DNA of 64,000 nucleotides from Chrysophaeum taylorii (Eukaryota > Sar > Pelagophyceae > Pelagomonadales > Pelagomonadaceae). Location of the stretch: NCBI GenBank assembly GCA_029834535.1, contig JAQMWT010000466.1, positions 62,001-126,000 on the forward strand, written 5' to 3'. Under the pieces are notes generated by a model. The model saw nothing but the letters and a program-made list of their open reading frames with translations, was not told the DNA's origin and did no database searches. Positions 19,901-28,778 of this stretch are shown piece by piece; within the stretch, counting starts at the first letter, position 1, and each line of letters starts with the position of its first letter. Both the position numbers and the translations under genes were made by a program.

Positions 19901-21059
19901 TCGGGGTCGTCGCGTGCCAACGGGACCACATGTTCGACCGGGCCGCCACGAGTTTTACGACCAAGCGCCGGCGACGCGTCGCCAACGAGGTCGCTTGTCG
20001 AACGACGACGAAGGCTCGAATGCGCGATCGAGTTGGTGGAGGACGTCTCGCCACGCTCGGCGACGACTTTCGAGGAGTGTTGATGGAGGCGGCTCGTCGT
20101 GGTCGGCAGAACCACAAGGAGCAGGCTGCCGCGCGCGCGGAGGCGGCGAAGGAGCACCATCGCCGTCGTGCCGCCGCGTTCGTCGAGAAGGCCCTCGAGC
20201 GCCAGGTGAACGACTACGCCAAGGCCCAGGAGGCCATGAAAGTCAAGCCTGTCGTCGACGAGCAGGCCCTCGTCGGGAGGACCCTGCTCTCGACGGTCAA
20301 GAAGCGACTTGATGCGGCACTTAAGCAGATCTCGAGCGACGCTGCGCGGTCGAAGGTCCTCAAGGAGAACATCGACAGGTACGTCGTCGGCATGGGCATG
20401 GGCGACCTCAAACCCAAGTCCTACACCTCGGGCAAGGACCCGACGATCGGCTCGGCCGGTTCCAAGGCCAACATCGAATTCCTCACCGCGCACCTCGAGT
20501 ACGTCTACGAGCAGATCAAGACCAACTCCCGCGAGTTGGTCGCCGAGGCGGTAGTCCCGGCGAGCGCCGACGGCAGCTGCCAGTGCTCGGGACCGCGACG
20601 GCCCAGCGTCTCGAACTCGACGCGAGGCGGCACTTGAGCGTTGACGAGCTCAAGGCCAAGGTTGAGGAGTGCCGCGCCTTTCGCCATCCGAGGAAGCGGA
20701 CGCGGACAACGAGTGGCCGCTCGAAGCTACCGACGATTGACGTGGCGTTGGTCGGGTCACGCGTCGAGGTTCTCTGGGAGTTGTCGGGGCACCCGGGCTG
20801 CTACTGGATGCCCGGCACCATCGAGGCGGTATCCGACGAGAACTCCAAGGACGGTCGCAAGAAACTCGGGCTGGGTTGGATCTTCGTTTCCTATGACGAC
20901 GGTTTCAGCGGGTGGCTCCTCGCGAACCGCCCCACCTTCTTCAACGGCTCCAAGCCGGCTTCCTGGCGCTTCGTGTCCGAGGACAACGAATACGACGACG
21001 ACGACGACGAGGAGGAGGAGGAGGACGCGATGGACGTCGACGACGACGACTACGCATAG
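16919..21059 (+). pseudogene. Transposase-like gene of the TIR element, 37-nt intron, frame-broken
   Basis: From ATG 16919: a basic N-terminus with a CVCC...CSKMC zinc-binding pattern (about 45-85), a beta-rich segment (about 115-175), a long coiled coil (about 205-410), then a catalytic-looking region with ATDASPLDG, IVTDNASAA, the Trp/His block FHGNWQRHL and, much later, NEVEGEFGVLKYYN. The two Asp and late Glu, with a helical insertion between, suggest an RNase-H-fold DDE transposase laid out like hAT or KDZ enzymes; this is inference. Intron 18906-18942 (GTACGT...GAGCAG, 37 nt) restores the frame. The C-terminus (20740-21059) has a Tudor/PWWP-like strand pattern (GSRVEVLWEL, YWMPGTIEAV, WIFVSYDDGF) and a long acidic tail. 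Two later frame changes (near 19640 and 20570) are absent from the inverted copy, so this copy is probably inactive. Confidence 0.75.
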
Positions 21060-21267
21060 CTGCGTTCGCGGGCCCCGACGCCGGTCTCCCGAGGACGCCC
21101 GGAAAGACGAGGACACTAGAACTGGCCCCAGCGAACAAAAGGCGCCGTCTAAACGCCCACACGACCCTCATTGGGCCTACGGACATTCCCGACGCGCCGG
21201 TTGTTGTATTTGGAGCCGATGGCGTCGTGCAGAGTAGAGCCACCTATGCCCCCGCCTCCACCGAGGC

Positions 21268-21435
21268 GCCAAAATACCTCACTCCCAAGTAGATTCGCCA
21301 AATCGGCAGCTACGGACTTCGTTCCAAGATAAAATCGGCACCATTTTGGGTCAACTTGGCGACGGACAAAAAAGCCCGCCAATCCTTGGGGATTTTCGGC
21401 CCCGGCGCGGGACCCACGAGTTCCTTATCCGACCC
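21268..21435 (-). repeat. Right terminal inverted repeat of the 5.0 kb transposon
   Basis: It is the reverse complement of the left TIR, running from GCCAAAATACCTC inward to CCTTATCCGACCC at the outer end, followed by TA. It is more GC-rich than the left repeat at several positions but collinear throughout. Confidence 0.85.
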
Positions 21436-21437
21436 TA

Positions 21438-24030
21438 GCTTGGGTGGCTCTATTCCGCACGATGCCATCGGCTCCAAATATAACACCCGGCGCATCGGGA
21501 ATGTCTGTAGGCCCAGTGAGGGTCGTGCGGGCGTTTAGACTGCGCCTTTCGCGCGCTAGGGCCACTTCTATTGGCCCGGTCTTCACGCGACCTCATCCTC
21601 GGGGAAGACGTGTGTTAGGGCCGCAAACACAGATATTCGAAGTCGTCCTTTTCATCGACGTCCATCGCGTCCTCCTCCCCTTCCTCCTCGTATTCGTTGT
21701 CTTCGGACATGAAGCGCCAGGAAGCCGGCATGGAAAGGAGTCACTCGCCGAAATCGTCGTCGTAGGAAACAAAGATCTAACCCAGCTCGAGTTTCTTGCG
21801 ACCGTCTTTGGAGTTTTCGTCGAATACCGCCTCGATGGTGTCGGGCACGCAATTGCAACCAGGATGACCCGACAACTTACAAGAGAACCTCGACGCACGA
21901 CCCAAACAACGCAACGTCGATCGTCCGTAGCTTCGAGCTGCCAATCGTTGTACACTTCCTAGGGTGGCGAGAGGCACTCCACAACCTTGAACTTGAGCTC
22001 GTCAACGCTCAAGTGCCGCCTCGCGTCGGGTTCGACACGCTGGGTCGTCGCGGTCCCGAAAACTGGCAGTCGACGCTCGCCCGGGACCACCGCGACCAAC
22101 TCGCGGGAGTTGGTCTTGATGTGTTCGTAGACGTACTTGAGGTGCGCGGTGAGGAATTCGACGTTGGCCTTGGAACCGGCCTGGCCGATCGTCGGGTCCC
22201 TGCCCGAGGTTTATGACTTGGGTTTGAGGTCGCCCATGCCGGCGACGTACCTCTCGACGTTCGACTTGGAGGACGTTCGACCGCGCAAGTTGCTTGCTCG
22301 GGAGCTTGAGTGCCGTGTCGAGTCGCGTCTTGACCGTCGAGAGCTGGGCCCTCCCAAAGATGGCTTGCTCGTCGACGACAGGTTTGACTTTCCTTGCCTC
22401 CAGGGCCTTGGCGTAGTCATTCACCTCGCGTTCAGAAGAGGGCCTTCTCGACGAGAAAGCCGCGGCGAAGCGACGGCGATGGTGCTCTATCGCCGCCTCC
22501 CGGCGTGCGGTAGCCTGTTCCTTGTGCTTCTGCGATCACAACGAGCCGCCGCCGCCTGCATCAACGCTCCTTGAACGTCGTCGCTGAGCTTGGCGAGGCG
22601 TCCTCCATCAACTCGATCACAAGTTTTAGCCTTCGTTGTCGCTCGAAAAGCGACCTCGTCGGCGACGCGTTGCTGGCGCTTGGCCGCAAAACTCGTGGCG
22701 GGGCGGTCAAGGATATGGTCGTCCCGTTGGCACGAGACGACGCCGGCGCACCTTTCGACGACGCTCATGTTGAAGAAGGCGGCGTTGTAATACTTCAAGT
22801 TGCTAAACTCTAGTTCCGCCGAGTGCCGTCGAAGGCCCTCTGGAGCTCCGACGTCTGGTTGACCGCCGCCCGTCGCCAACGTAGCGCATAGACTGCCCCT
22901 TCTTCCAACGTGATGCCGCGGCCCCAGGCCCGGATCGCGTCGAACATGGTCTTGGTCTCTGGATCATTGGTGTCAGTCGGAGAATATAACCGCGCCCGAA
23001 CGGCCGCGGATTCGTGGATAGTGGACTGGCCATCGACGGACAGCTTCGCCGGTATATGGCGATCTCGGTGTCGAAGGCCTCATACTCGGCGGTCGCGACG
23101 AGTTGTGGATTATTCTGGCAGACTCTGAAGGAGGATGGCTGGAGATCGACCACCGTCTCGACGTCGGCTCCGTAGCGCTCCTGGTGTGAACGCGACGAAC
23201 GATTTGGAGCGCTCGACTCAGGTCGCCGAAGCGATTGGCCGCGATCGTCTTGGCCTTGCCAGCCATGCTCTGGTCGGAGATCTCGTACGCCCTGAGCGTC
23301 CACTTCTCCGTCTCGCCGCCTAATTTGATGCAAGTGGTAGCGATATCTTTGCCATCGAGCGTCGACGCGTCCGTCGCCTCGTCGACGACGTCACCGTAGC
23401 CCAGCGCGAGGGCGACGGCGGTCTTGTGAAGAACGCCCATTTCGGAGCGCAGGTCACGAATGAAGCGTTCGGACGGGAGCTCCACGCCTCTCGTCCGCGT
23501 GACCCAATCCTGCATCTGCTCGAACTACTCCTCCCAGGCCTGGACGCGGCCCTCGGGAGCCGCGAGCACGATCTCCGTTTGCTTCGCCTCCTGGTTGACG
23601 ATCGCGTAATTGTCCTTGAATTGTCGCACGAGGGTCCGATTTCTTCAGACGGTTCCTCGTCCACCCATCGGCCGCCACCGCAGCCTGTCTTACCGCCTCC
23701 TTTGACTGGGCCTTGGTCGCGTTGAGTGAGCTCGCCGATAGATTGTTACTCCTTCGCAGCATCGCGGTCGTACTGCTTCTCCCTCGCGGCAAAAAAATAG
23801 GCGCTCGTTCCGGACCCGGAGTCGCTCCTCCCGACGCGCGACACCTTGTCCTCCTACTTCCGCTCAGCCTCAAGACGCCCCGCCTCGGCCATGGCCAAAT
23901 CCGTATCGCTATCGAGAGCCTCGGCGAGGGCTTGGTTCCGTACGCGCTCGGCTGCTGTAGCGCGCACTTCTTGCGCCGCCTTGGCTGTCCTGAGCTGCCT
24001 GGATATGGTTGTCTCTTAACGCGAGGGATC
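21438..24030 (-). mobile_element. Inverted, truncated, degraded second copy of the TIR transposon
   Basis: The minus strand matches the interior of the 5.0 kb element from its coiled coil to just short of its right TIR. Shared text includes NATKAQS, RNRLKKSDPRA, ERFIRDLRSEMGVLH, ALGYGDVVDEATDAS, KYYNA, KVKPVVDEQA and the C-terminal reader-like segment. It lacks the N-terminal zinc-binding part and both of its own TIRs, and many stops and frame changes are scattered through it. It abuts the right TIR of the first copy directly, making a tail-to-tail inverted pair. Where the first copy has frame changes near 19640 and 20570, this copy reads through, with 14 additional bases at the first site. 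Confidence 0.85.
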
Positions 24031-24200
24031 ACCAAAGCTAGGGTGACGACGACAACGGAACTCTCTCTGAGCACGCGGACTAATCGGGCGAAGGGGCTGT
24101 CGGCTCGTCGCTCGGATCGCCGGACACGGGACACGATTCCCCGCGTCGCACCTACCACGATGCCCTTGGGCCCGACGGTGACGGTCTGGGTGATTGTCTT

Positions 24201-24627
24201 TCAAGCGAAAAGTATCCCAGCGTCAGCGCCGTAGTGCGTGCTCTCGACAGTCCCACGCGTCCGACCGCCACGTAGAACCATGACTTTTGGTCGTTTTAAG
24301 CCCCCGGCGGTAGCCTCGGCTGCGACCTTGCCGTCGTCGTCGGTCATCCGGTCAAAGTTGGTGCGTGGGGCCAGCTTGGCCGGGTCCACAGTCAACATCG
24401 GTGAGTGGTACTGTGAGTAGCCAGCCGCCGCCCTCGTCGATGAAGTAGCCAGCTCGCTTGGTGTCACGGAGGATCTTGGCCGGATCCCGGGCGAGCTCGT
24501 AGAAAGTCCCGACGAGGAAAGCGAGGGCCTCGGCGATGGTGATACGGTCACGGTCACTGCATGGGCGTTGCGAGCCTCGCTCCAGGTGGTGGTAGTGGGG
24601 AGTTTCGGATCCAGGGACCTCCCTCAT
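24201..24627 (-). pseudogene. Unidentified coding fragment beside the transposon copy
   Basis: Minus-strand frames give ITIAEALAFLVGTFYELARD followed by PAKILRDTKRAGYFIDEGG, then in another frame LAPRTNFDRMTDDDGKV and LKRPKVMVLRGGRTRGTVES. The text has the composition of real protein but I recognise no family. It does not match the N-terminal part of the neighbouring transposon gene. It may be the remains of a host gene disrupted by the insertion, or of another element. The frame change and absence of a complete start argue against an intact gene. Confidence 0.35.
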
Positions 24628-24672
24628 TGACGTCAGCTGTGGTAAAATTATTATCTATAACTGTGCCGGTCA

Positions 24673-26037
24673 ATGCTCGGCGCGCCGCACGGTGCCGAAG
24701 GGGCGACCCGCGCCTTCTTGTACGTGTCACCGCTGGCGATGGTGGCCCTCACGGCGAGCGGATGCACCCTGGCCTCGCAGCACGGCGACACGCTGGTTTT
24801 GTCGCTGTTCTTCGCCGCAAAGGCGTGGTTTGGAATGTTCTTGTTCGCGCGCGCGCGGCTGTTGTACGCGGCGATGCGACGGTCGATGGGCTTCCAGGGG
24901 GCGGCGAGTTTCCTCGTCGTCGTCCTGGGGTTTGCCATTGGGCTCGTCCAGTTTACCGACGAACGCATTCGCGAGTTCGTGTTTCTGCCCGAGCGCCGAG
25001 CCTCTCGAGGGGGTCTAGAACGCCTCGAGAAGGGCCACACTGCGATCGTCCTGTGGGCAACGCTCCTGATGAGCGCGACCGTTGCCGTCGACGTCGCCGT
25101 CGTCGTCCTCGCGCTCAGACTCTACGCCTCGCCGGTGGCCAACGCCGTACTCGTCTCGGCCACCGCCGGTCTCACGACCGACGCCGCGCACTACCGCCTC
25201 CTCTTAAAAAGGCATTTGACCTTGTGCGCGCTCTCCGTCGTCTCCACCTGCTGGGTCTGGGCCTCCCTCGTCCTCGCCGTGGTCCCCAGCGTCTGTCTCT
25301 GCGCCTTTATCGTCTGGTGGCACAAAGTCCTCGTGCGCACTCGCGTCGACGCCATCAGCGCCTTCGTCTGGTTGGCCACGGGCCAGGGGGGTAGTGGTGA
25401 CGTCTCTCCCCGCGAGATCTCCCCCCCTTCGTGTTTCGACGACCACGGCCGCGTCTACCTCGCGCGAGGAGCCGCGATTACCCTCTTCCTCGGCGTCTTG
25501 GCCCCCTTCGCCCTCGCCTACGCGACCGCCGGTCTCTCTTTCAACACCCTCACCTACTTTATGTGCGCCGACATGGCCGTCCACACCCTTCTGGTTGGCC
25601 TCTTCCTCAGAGCCCCCCGGAGACTCACCGACCAACGACGATCACAGCAGTACCACGAGCAACAACAACAACGACGACGCGACGCCGGCCGTAGTACTTC
25701 GAACGGGACGACACCTGAAACCTCCTCCACGACGACGACGACGGCGACAACACGGGACATTCTCAAAGACGAGGCCGCCGCCGAGGCTGCGGAGGGATCG
25801 TCGTCGAAGCGCGAGCTGCCCACCAACAGCTCGGACCCCGGCGCCGCCGCTCGTCGTGATGCACTCCCGACGCAGGAGGAGGCCCCGCCTTGTTCTTCTT
25901 CTTCTTCTTCTTCTTCTTATGAGCCCCCCCCAAGGTCGACGCGCGGTTCGTGCGCCGCGTGGCCTTCGAGTTTGAGCAGCGGCGGCGAACAGGTCGAAAT
26001 GGGGGCCTGGCGCTTGCAGACAGCGGCCTGTGTCTGA
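24673..26037 (+). CDS. Multi-pass membrane protein with low-complexity cytoplasmic tail
   Basis: The predicted protein has 454 residues. Hydrophobic segments at about 13-33, 38-60, 76-94, 122-148, 180-213, 264-285 and 297-312 suggest around seven transmembrane helices. Residues 315-454 are low complexity: Gln/Arg-, Thr- and Ser-rich, including runs encoded by CAA/ACG-type and TTC repeats. I recognise no conserved family motif; a 7-TM receptor-like topology is possible but unproven. The start ATG lies about 45 bp from the unidentified fragment, so an upstream exon could have been lost. The reading frame after the (TTC)n tract at about 25893-25918 is less certain, because another frame also stays open there. 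Its stop lies only 21 bp before the DGAT2 start codon on the same strand. Confidence 0.6.
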   Translation: MLGAPHGAEGATRAFLYVSPLAMVALTASGCTLASQHGDTLVLSLFFAAKAWFGMFLFARARLLYAAMRRSMGFQGAASFLVVVLGFAIGLVQFTDERIREFVFLPERRASRGGLERLEKGHTAIVLWATLLMSATVAVDVAVVVLALRLYASPVANAVLVSATAGLTTDAAHYRLLLKRHLTLCALSVVSTCWVWASLVLAVVPSVCLCAFIVWWHKVLVRTRVDAISAFVWLATGQGGSGDVSPREISPPSCFDDHGRVYLARGAAITLFLGVLAPFALAYATAGLSFNTLTYFMCADMAVHTLLVGLFLRAPRRLTDQRRSQQYHEQQQQRRRDAGRSTSNGTTPETSSTTTTTATTRDILKDEAAAEAAEGSSSKRELPTNSSDPGAAARRDALPTQEEAPPCSSSSSSSSYEPPPRSTRGSCAAWPSSLSSGGEQVEMGAWRLQTAACV

Positions 26038-26058
26038 GATCTATCCTAACCGCCGGCG

Positions 26059-27009
26059 ATGGGGTTCAAGGAGGCTGCCGAAGCGCTGCGGTCAGTTGGG
26101 CTCGCGGGCCTTACAACCCACTTGATTCTTGGGGGTTCGTGGGTCCTCGGGTCGCCCGCGATGGTGGTCGCCGTTGTGGTCGCTTCGCGCTTGAACGCTC
26201 CCATCGTGGCTGCCAGCGTCCTCGTCCTCGGGACACTTCAATTCGTGCTCTCCCCCAAGCCGTGGCCGGGCTTCGCGCGGTTTTTGCGGGACTGCGGGAC
26301 GCACGGGTACTATGCCTCGTGCACCATGCAGCTTCCCAAGGCCGACATCAAGAGGTCAAAGTCGATGCTGTGTTACCATCCGCACGGCATCGAGTGCGTG
26401 GGCTACTCGTTCAACGGCATTCATTCGCCCGAAATGATGCGGTACGAGGCCACCTATATCATCGCCAGCGGGATTTTTTATCTCCCAATTTTTTCGATCA
26501 TCTGCTACTGGCTCGGAAACGTCAAGTCGGCGACGGCTCAGACGATGCGCGACGTCATGGGTCGCGGAAAGAACGTCGCCCTGTTGCCGGGCGGCTTCGA
26601 GGATGCGACGGTCATGGTCAAGGGCCAAGAGCGGATTTACTTGAAGCACAGAAAGGGCTTCGTCAAGTTCGCGCTTCGCTACGGCTACGCCGTCTATCCA
26701 GTGTACACGTTTGGCGAGAGCGACACGTTCGCGACCTTTACCAAGTTTCCCGGCTTTCGGCTCTGGCTCAACCAGTACAAAATCCCTGCTGTCTTGGCCT
26801 GGGGCAACCCGTGGCTCCCCTTTCTGCCGCGTCCCGAGGCCCGCCTTCACACCGCCTTCGGAGAACCCATAGAGTTTCCTAAAATCGAGAGCCCGACGGA
26901 CGCAGACGTTGATCTCTGGCACACCAAGTACGTCACCGAGCTCGTCAACCTCTTCGAGACCCACAAAGCCCAGGCAGGCTACGGTGACCGCACCCTTATG
27001 GTTCTCTGA
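26059..27009 (+). CDS. DGAT2: Diacylglycerol O-acyltransferase type 2 (DGAT2 family)
   Basis: The protein has 316 residues, in the usual DGAT2 range of 310-390. A hydrophobic hairpin at about 15-65 would anchor it in the ER membrane. The catalytic motif HPHG is at about 105-108 (CYHPHGIE). LLPGGFEDA (about 176) corresponds to the conserved PGG-x-E block, followed by YLKHRKGFVKFALRYGYAVY, and the C-terminus VTELVNLFETHKAQAGYGD is typical. The family transfers acyl groups from acyl-CoA to diacylglycerol, making triacylglycerol; related members use monoacylglycerol or wax alcohols, so substrate specificity is inferred. Single exon with an ATG directly after a short leader. Confidence 0.95.
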   Translation: MGFKEAAEALRSVGLAGLTTHLILGGSWVLGSPAMVVAVVVASRLNAPIVAASVLVLGTLQFVLSPKPWPGFARFLRDCGTHGYYASCTMQLPKADIKRSKSMLCYHPHGIECVGYSFNGIHSPEMMRYEATYIIASGIFYLPIFSIICYWLGNVKSATAQTMRDVMGRGKNVALLPGGFEDATVMVKGQERIYLKHRKGFVKFALRYGYAVYPVYTFGESDTFATFTKFPGFRLWLNQYKIPAVLAWGNPWLPFLPRPEARLHTAFGEPIEFPKIESPTDADVDLWHTKYVTELVNLFETHKAQAGYGDRTLMVL

Positions 27010-27720
27010 ATATCAAGTGTTTTTTGCGCCAGTAGTCGTCGGAGTGTCGATCGCAACCCGCCGCCGCCGCCGCCTCCTCCTCCTCCTCTTCCACGTGGTC
27101 ATAAAAGGGAGAGTAGGGTTTTATCACCGCACCGAAGTGGGCACGGAGGAGGAGGGAGGGAGGGAGGGAGGGATCCTAGTAGTAAGGGTGCTGCTGGGAC
27201 TCCACGACCGCACGGTTGCCGCGGTCGTGGCACTCGCCGCCTATTGGGCAAGACGCCGTCTCGAAGTATGCAGGCAGGGCAGGCAGACGCGCACACATCC
27301 TAAATCCCGGCTTCTATATAGAGAACGCGCACGTCGTGCGCTTGCAACGCCGTCGCACCGATATACCACCAGGGAACGAGCGGCCGGTGTGGGTTACTTA
27401 TCAAAGGGAGCTGCGGGAGGTAGGGCAGTGTTGGTGGGTGGGAGGGGACCGGTGAGGGAGGATATGCCATGGTGAAAACAGCCGAGGACCGCGGGGGGCT
27501 TTCGAACGCGGCACCGGAGTCCGCACCACGGGAGGAGAGGAGAGGAGAGGAGAGGAGAGGAGAGGAGAGGGGAGCCGAGGAGAATAAAGAAGAGAGTAAA
27601 GAAAGAACGGAAGAACGAAATAATTCCACCGCTCATGAGAATGACGTAAATGCGGCGGCGGCGGCGGCGTCGTCGTCTGCGATCGTCTCGCTAGACTCCG
27701 CTCCATCGGTTCGTCGTCGT
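27010..27720. other. Convergent intergenic region with a purine repeat
   Basis: About 700 bp lie between the 3' ends of DGAT2 (+) and the TPR gene (-). It contains CCGCCGCC/CTCCTCCTC runs near 27060-27095, GGAGGGAGGGAGG at about 27155, and a pure (GGAGA)n tract at about 27534-27572. No gene is seen. The 3' untranslated regions of both genes must end here. Confidence 0.6.
27534..27572. repeat. (GGAGA)n microsatellite
   Basis: Seven or more near-perfect GGAGA units form a homopurine tract in the 3' flank shared by the convergent genes. Confidence 0.9.
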
Positions 27721-28683
27721 TTACATGCCCTGCTTGAGTTGCTGGACGACCCTGTTGAGACGGTGTTGCATCTGGTTGCAGAGGGTCCAGTTGGCTTGGC
27801 CGACAGTATTGGCAGGCATGGAGAGGACGTACTTGACATCCTGGAGGGCACTCTTGTAGCGCTCGACGGCCTCGAAGGCCTGCGCGCGACGGACGAGGGA
27901 CTTGACGTTGTCGGGCTCGACCTCCAATACTGCGGTGCAGTCCTCTATCGTGCCGTCGAAGTTGGAGAGCTGCTTGTAGCAGGCGGCGCGGTTGGAGAGG
28001 GCCTTGAGAGCGAGTTCGGTAGATTTGTCCGGGAGCGCGTCGAGGCACCGAGTGTACGCGGCTATCGCGCCCTCGAAGTCGGCGTTCTTATACTTGACGT
28101 CGCCGTCCTCCTTCTCCCGCGCGGGTTTCGAGAGGCCGGAGACCCGGCGTTTTTCGGAAGCCTCGAACTTGGGCTTGACCTTGGACTTGAGGGACGTGAG
28201 TTCCTTGTTGCCGCCGTCCAGCGCGAGGCCCCGGTCGATCGTCTTGAGACACTCCCCAAAGTCACCGTTCTGGGCTTGCTCCTTGGCCTTGGAGATGAGG
28301 CCGGCGACCTTATCCTGTCGCATGATCTCCTCCATTTCCGACGCCTGCTTCTTGAGATCGGAATTTCCCGGGTCGACGGCCAACCCCATCTTGATGTTGT
28401 CGACGGCCTCCTTGTACCTCTTGAGGGACCGCAACGCGACCGCCAGCCGAAAGTACCCCTTTATGAAATCCTTCTTGATTCGGATGCAGGCGCGACCGTC
28501 CTCTGCGGCCTCCTCCCAGAGCTCGAGAGCAGCATACGCGGCGCTCCGGTTGCTGAAGAAGGTCACGTCGGTCCCATCCTGCTCGATCGCCAACGTGTAC
28601 TTGGCGATCGCCTCGCGGTGCTTGCCGGCCTGGAACAACTTGTTCCCCTCCTTTTTGAAGGCCTGCGCAGCGGCGGACGACAT
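27721..28683 (-). CDS. TPR co-chaperone-like protein (STI1/TTC type)
   Basis: The protein has 320 residues. The N-terminal TPR block (about 5-110) reads AQAFKKEGNKLFQAGKHREA, then AIAKYTLAIEQD, FFSNRSAAYAAL and GYFRLAVALRSLKRYKEAV. These carry the N-x-x-F/Y, N-R-x-A and K/R carboxylate-clamp-type residues seen in Hsp70/Hsp90-binding TPRs such as STI1/HOP. A second block follows at about 190-310, with YKNADFEGAIAAYTRCL and LKALSNRAACYKQL. No DP or STI1 motif is evident, so it is a TPR-only adaptor. Binding of Hsp70 or Hsp90 C-termini is inferred from the clamp-like residues. Single exon, divergent from the megasynthase gene. Confidence 0.88.
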   Translation of the reverse strand: MSSAAAQAFKKEGNKLFQAGKHREAIAKYTLAIEQDGTDVTFFSNRSAAYAALELWEEAAEDGRACIRIKKDFIKGYFRLAVALRSLKRYKEAVDNIKMGLAVDPGNSDLKKQASEMEEIMRQDKVAGLISKAKEQAQNGDFGECLKTIDRGLALDGGNKELTSLKSKVKPKFEASEKRRVSGLSKPAREKEDGDVKYKNADFEGAIAAYTRCLDALPDKSTELALKALSNRAACYKQLSNFDGTIEDCTAVLEVEPDNVKSLVRRAQAFEAVERYKSALQDVKYVLSMPANTVGQANWTLCNQMQHRLNRVVQQLKQGM

Positions 28684-28778
28684 GGGCGACTCGTTTCTAC
28701 GGAACTCCGCGCGAGAGGGTTAAGCGATGACGAAATTTTCGACGTAGGACAGGGATCCCGCCGCCGATCCTCCGAGCG
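28684..28778. promoter_or_regulatory. Short bidirectional promoter region
   Basis: Only 95 bp separate the start codons of the TPR gene (-) and the megasynthase (+), so both core promoters and both 5' leaders must fit here or extend into coding sequence. I see no TATA box. Confidence 0.55.

Larger units (their letters stand above)
16441..21435 (+). mobile_element. TIR DNA transposon, about 5.0 kb, unassigned superfamily
   Basis: Both ends carry long terminal inverted repeats of about 160-168 bp (16441-16602 and 21268-21435) with outer end GGGTCGGATAAGG and inner end GAGGTATTTTGGC. The TIRs are clearly homologous along their length with scattered differences. Each outer end abuts a TA dinucleotide (16439-16440 and 21436-21437), consistent with a TA target-site duplication. 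Between the TIRs is one transposase-like gene on the plus strand. A second, inverted and degraded copy lies immediately to the right. No capsid, integrase, polymerase or reverse-transcriptase signal is present, so this is a plain cut-and-paste element. The TIR divergence and frame breaks say it is not recent. Confidence 0.85.
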
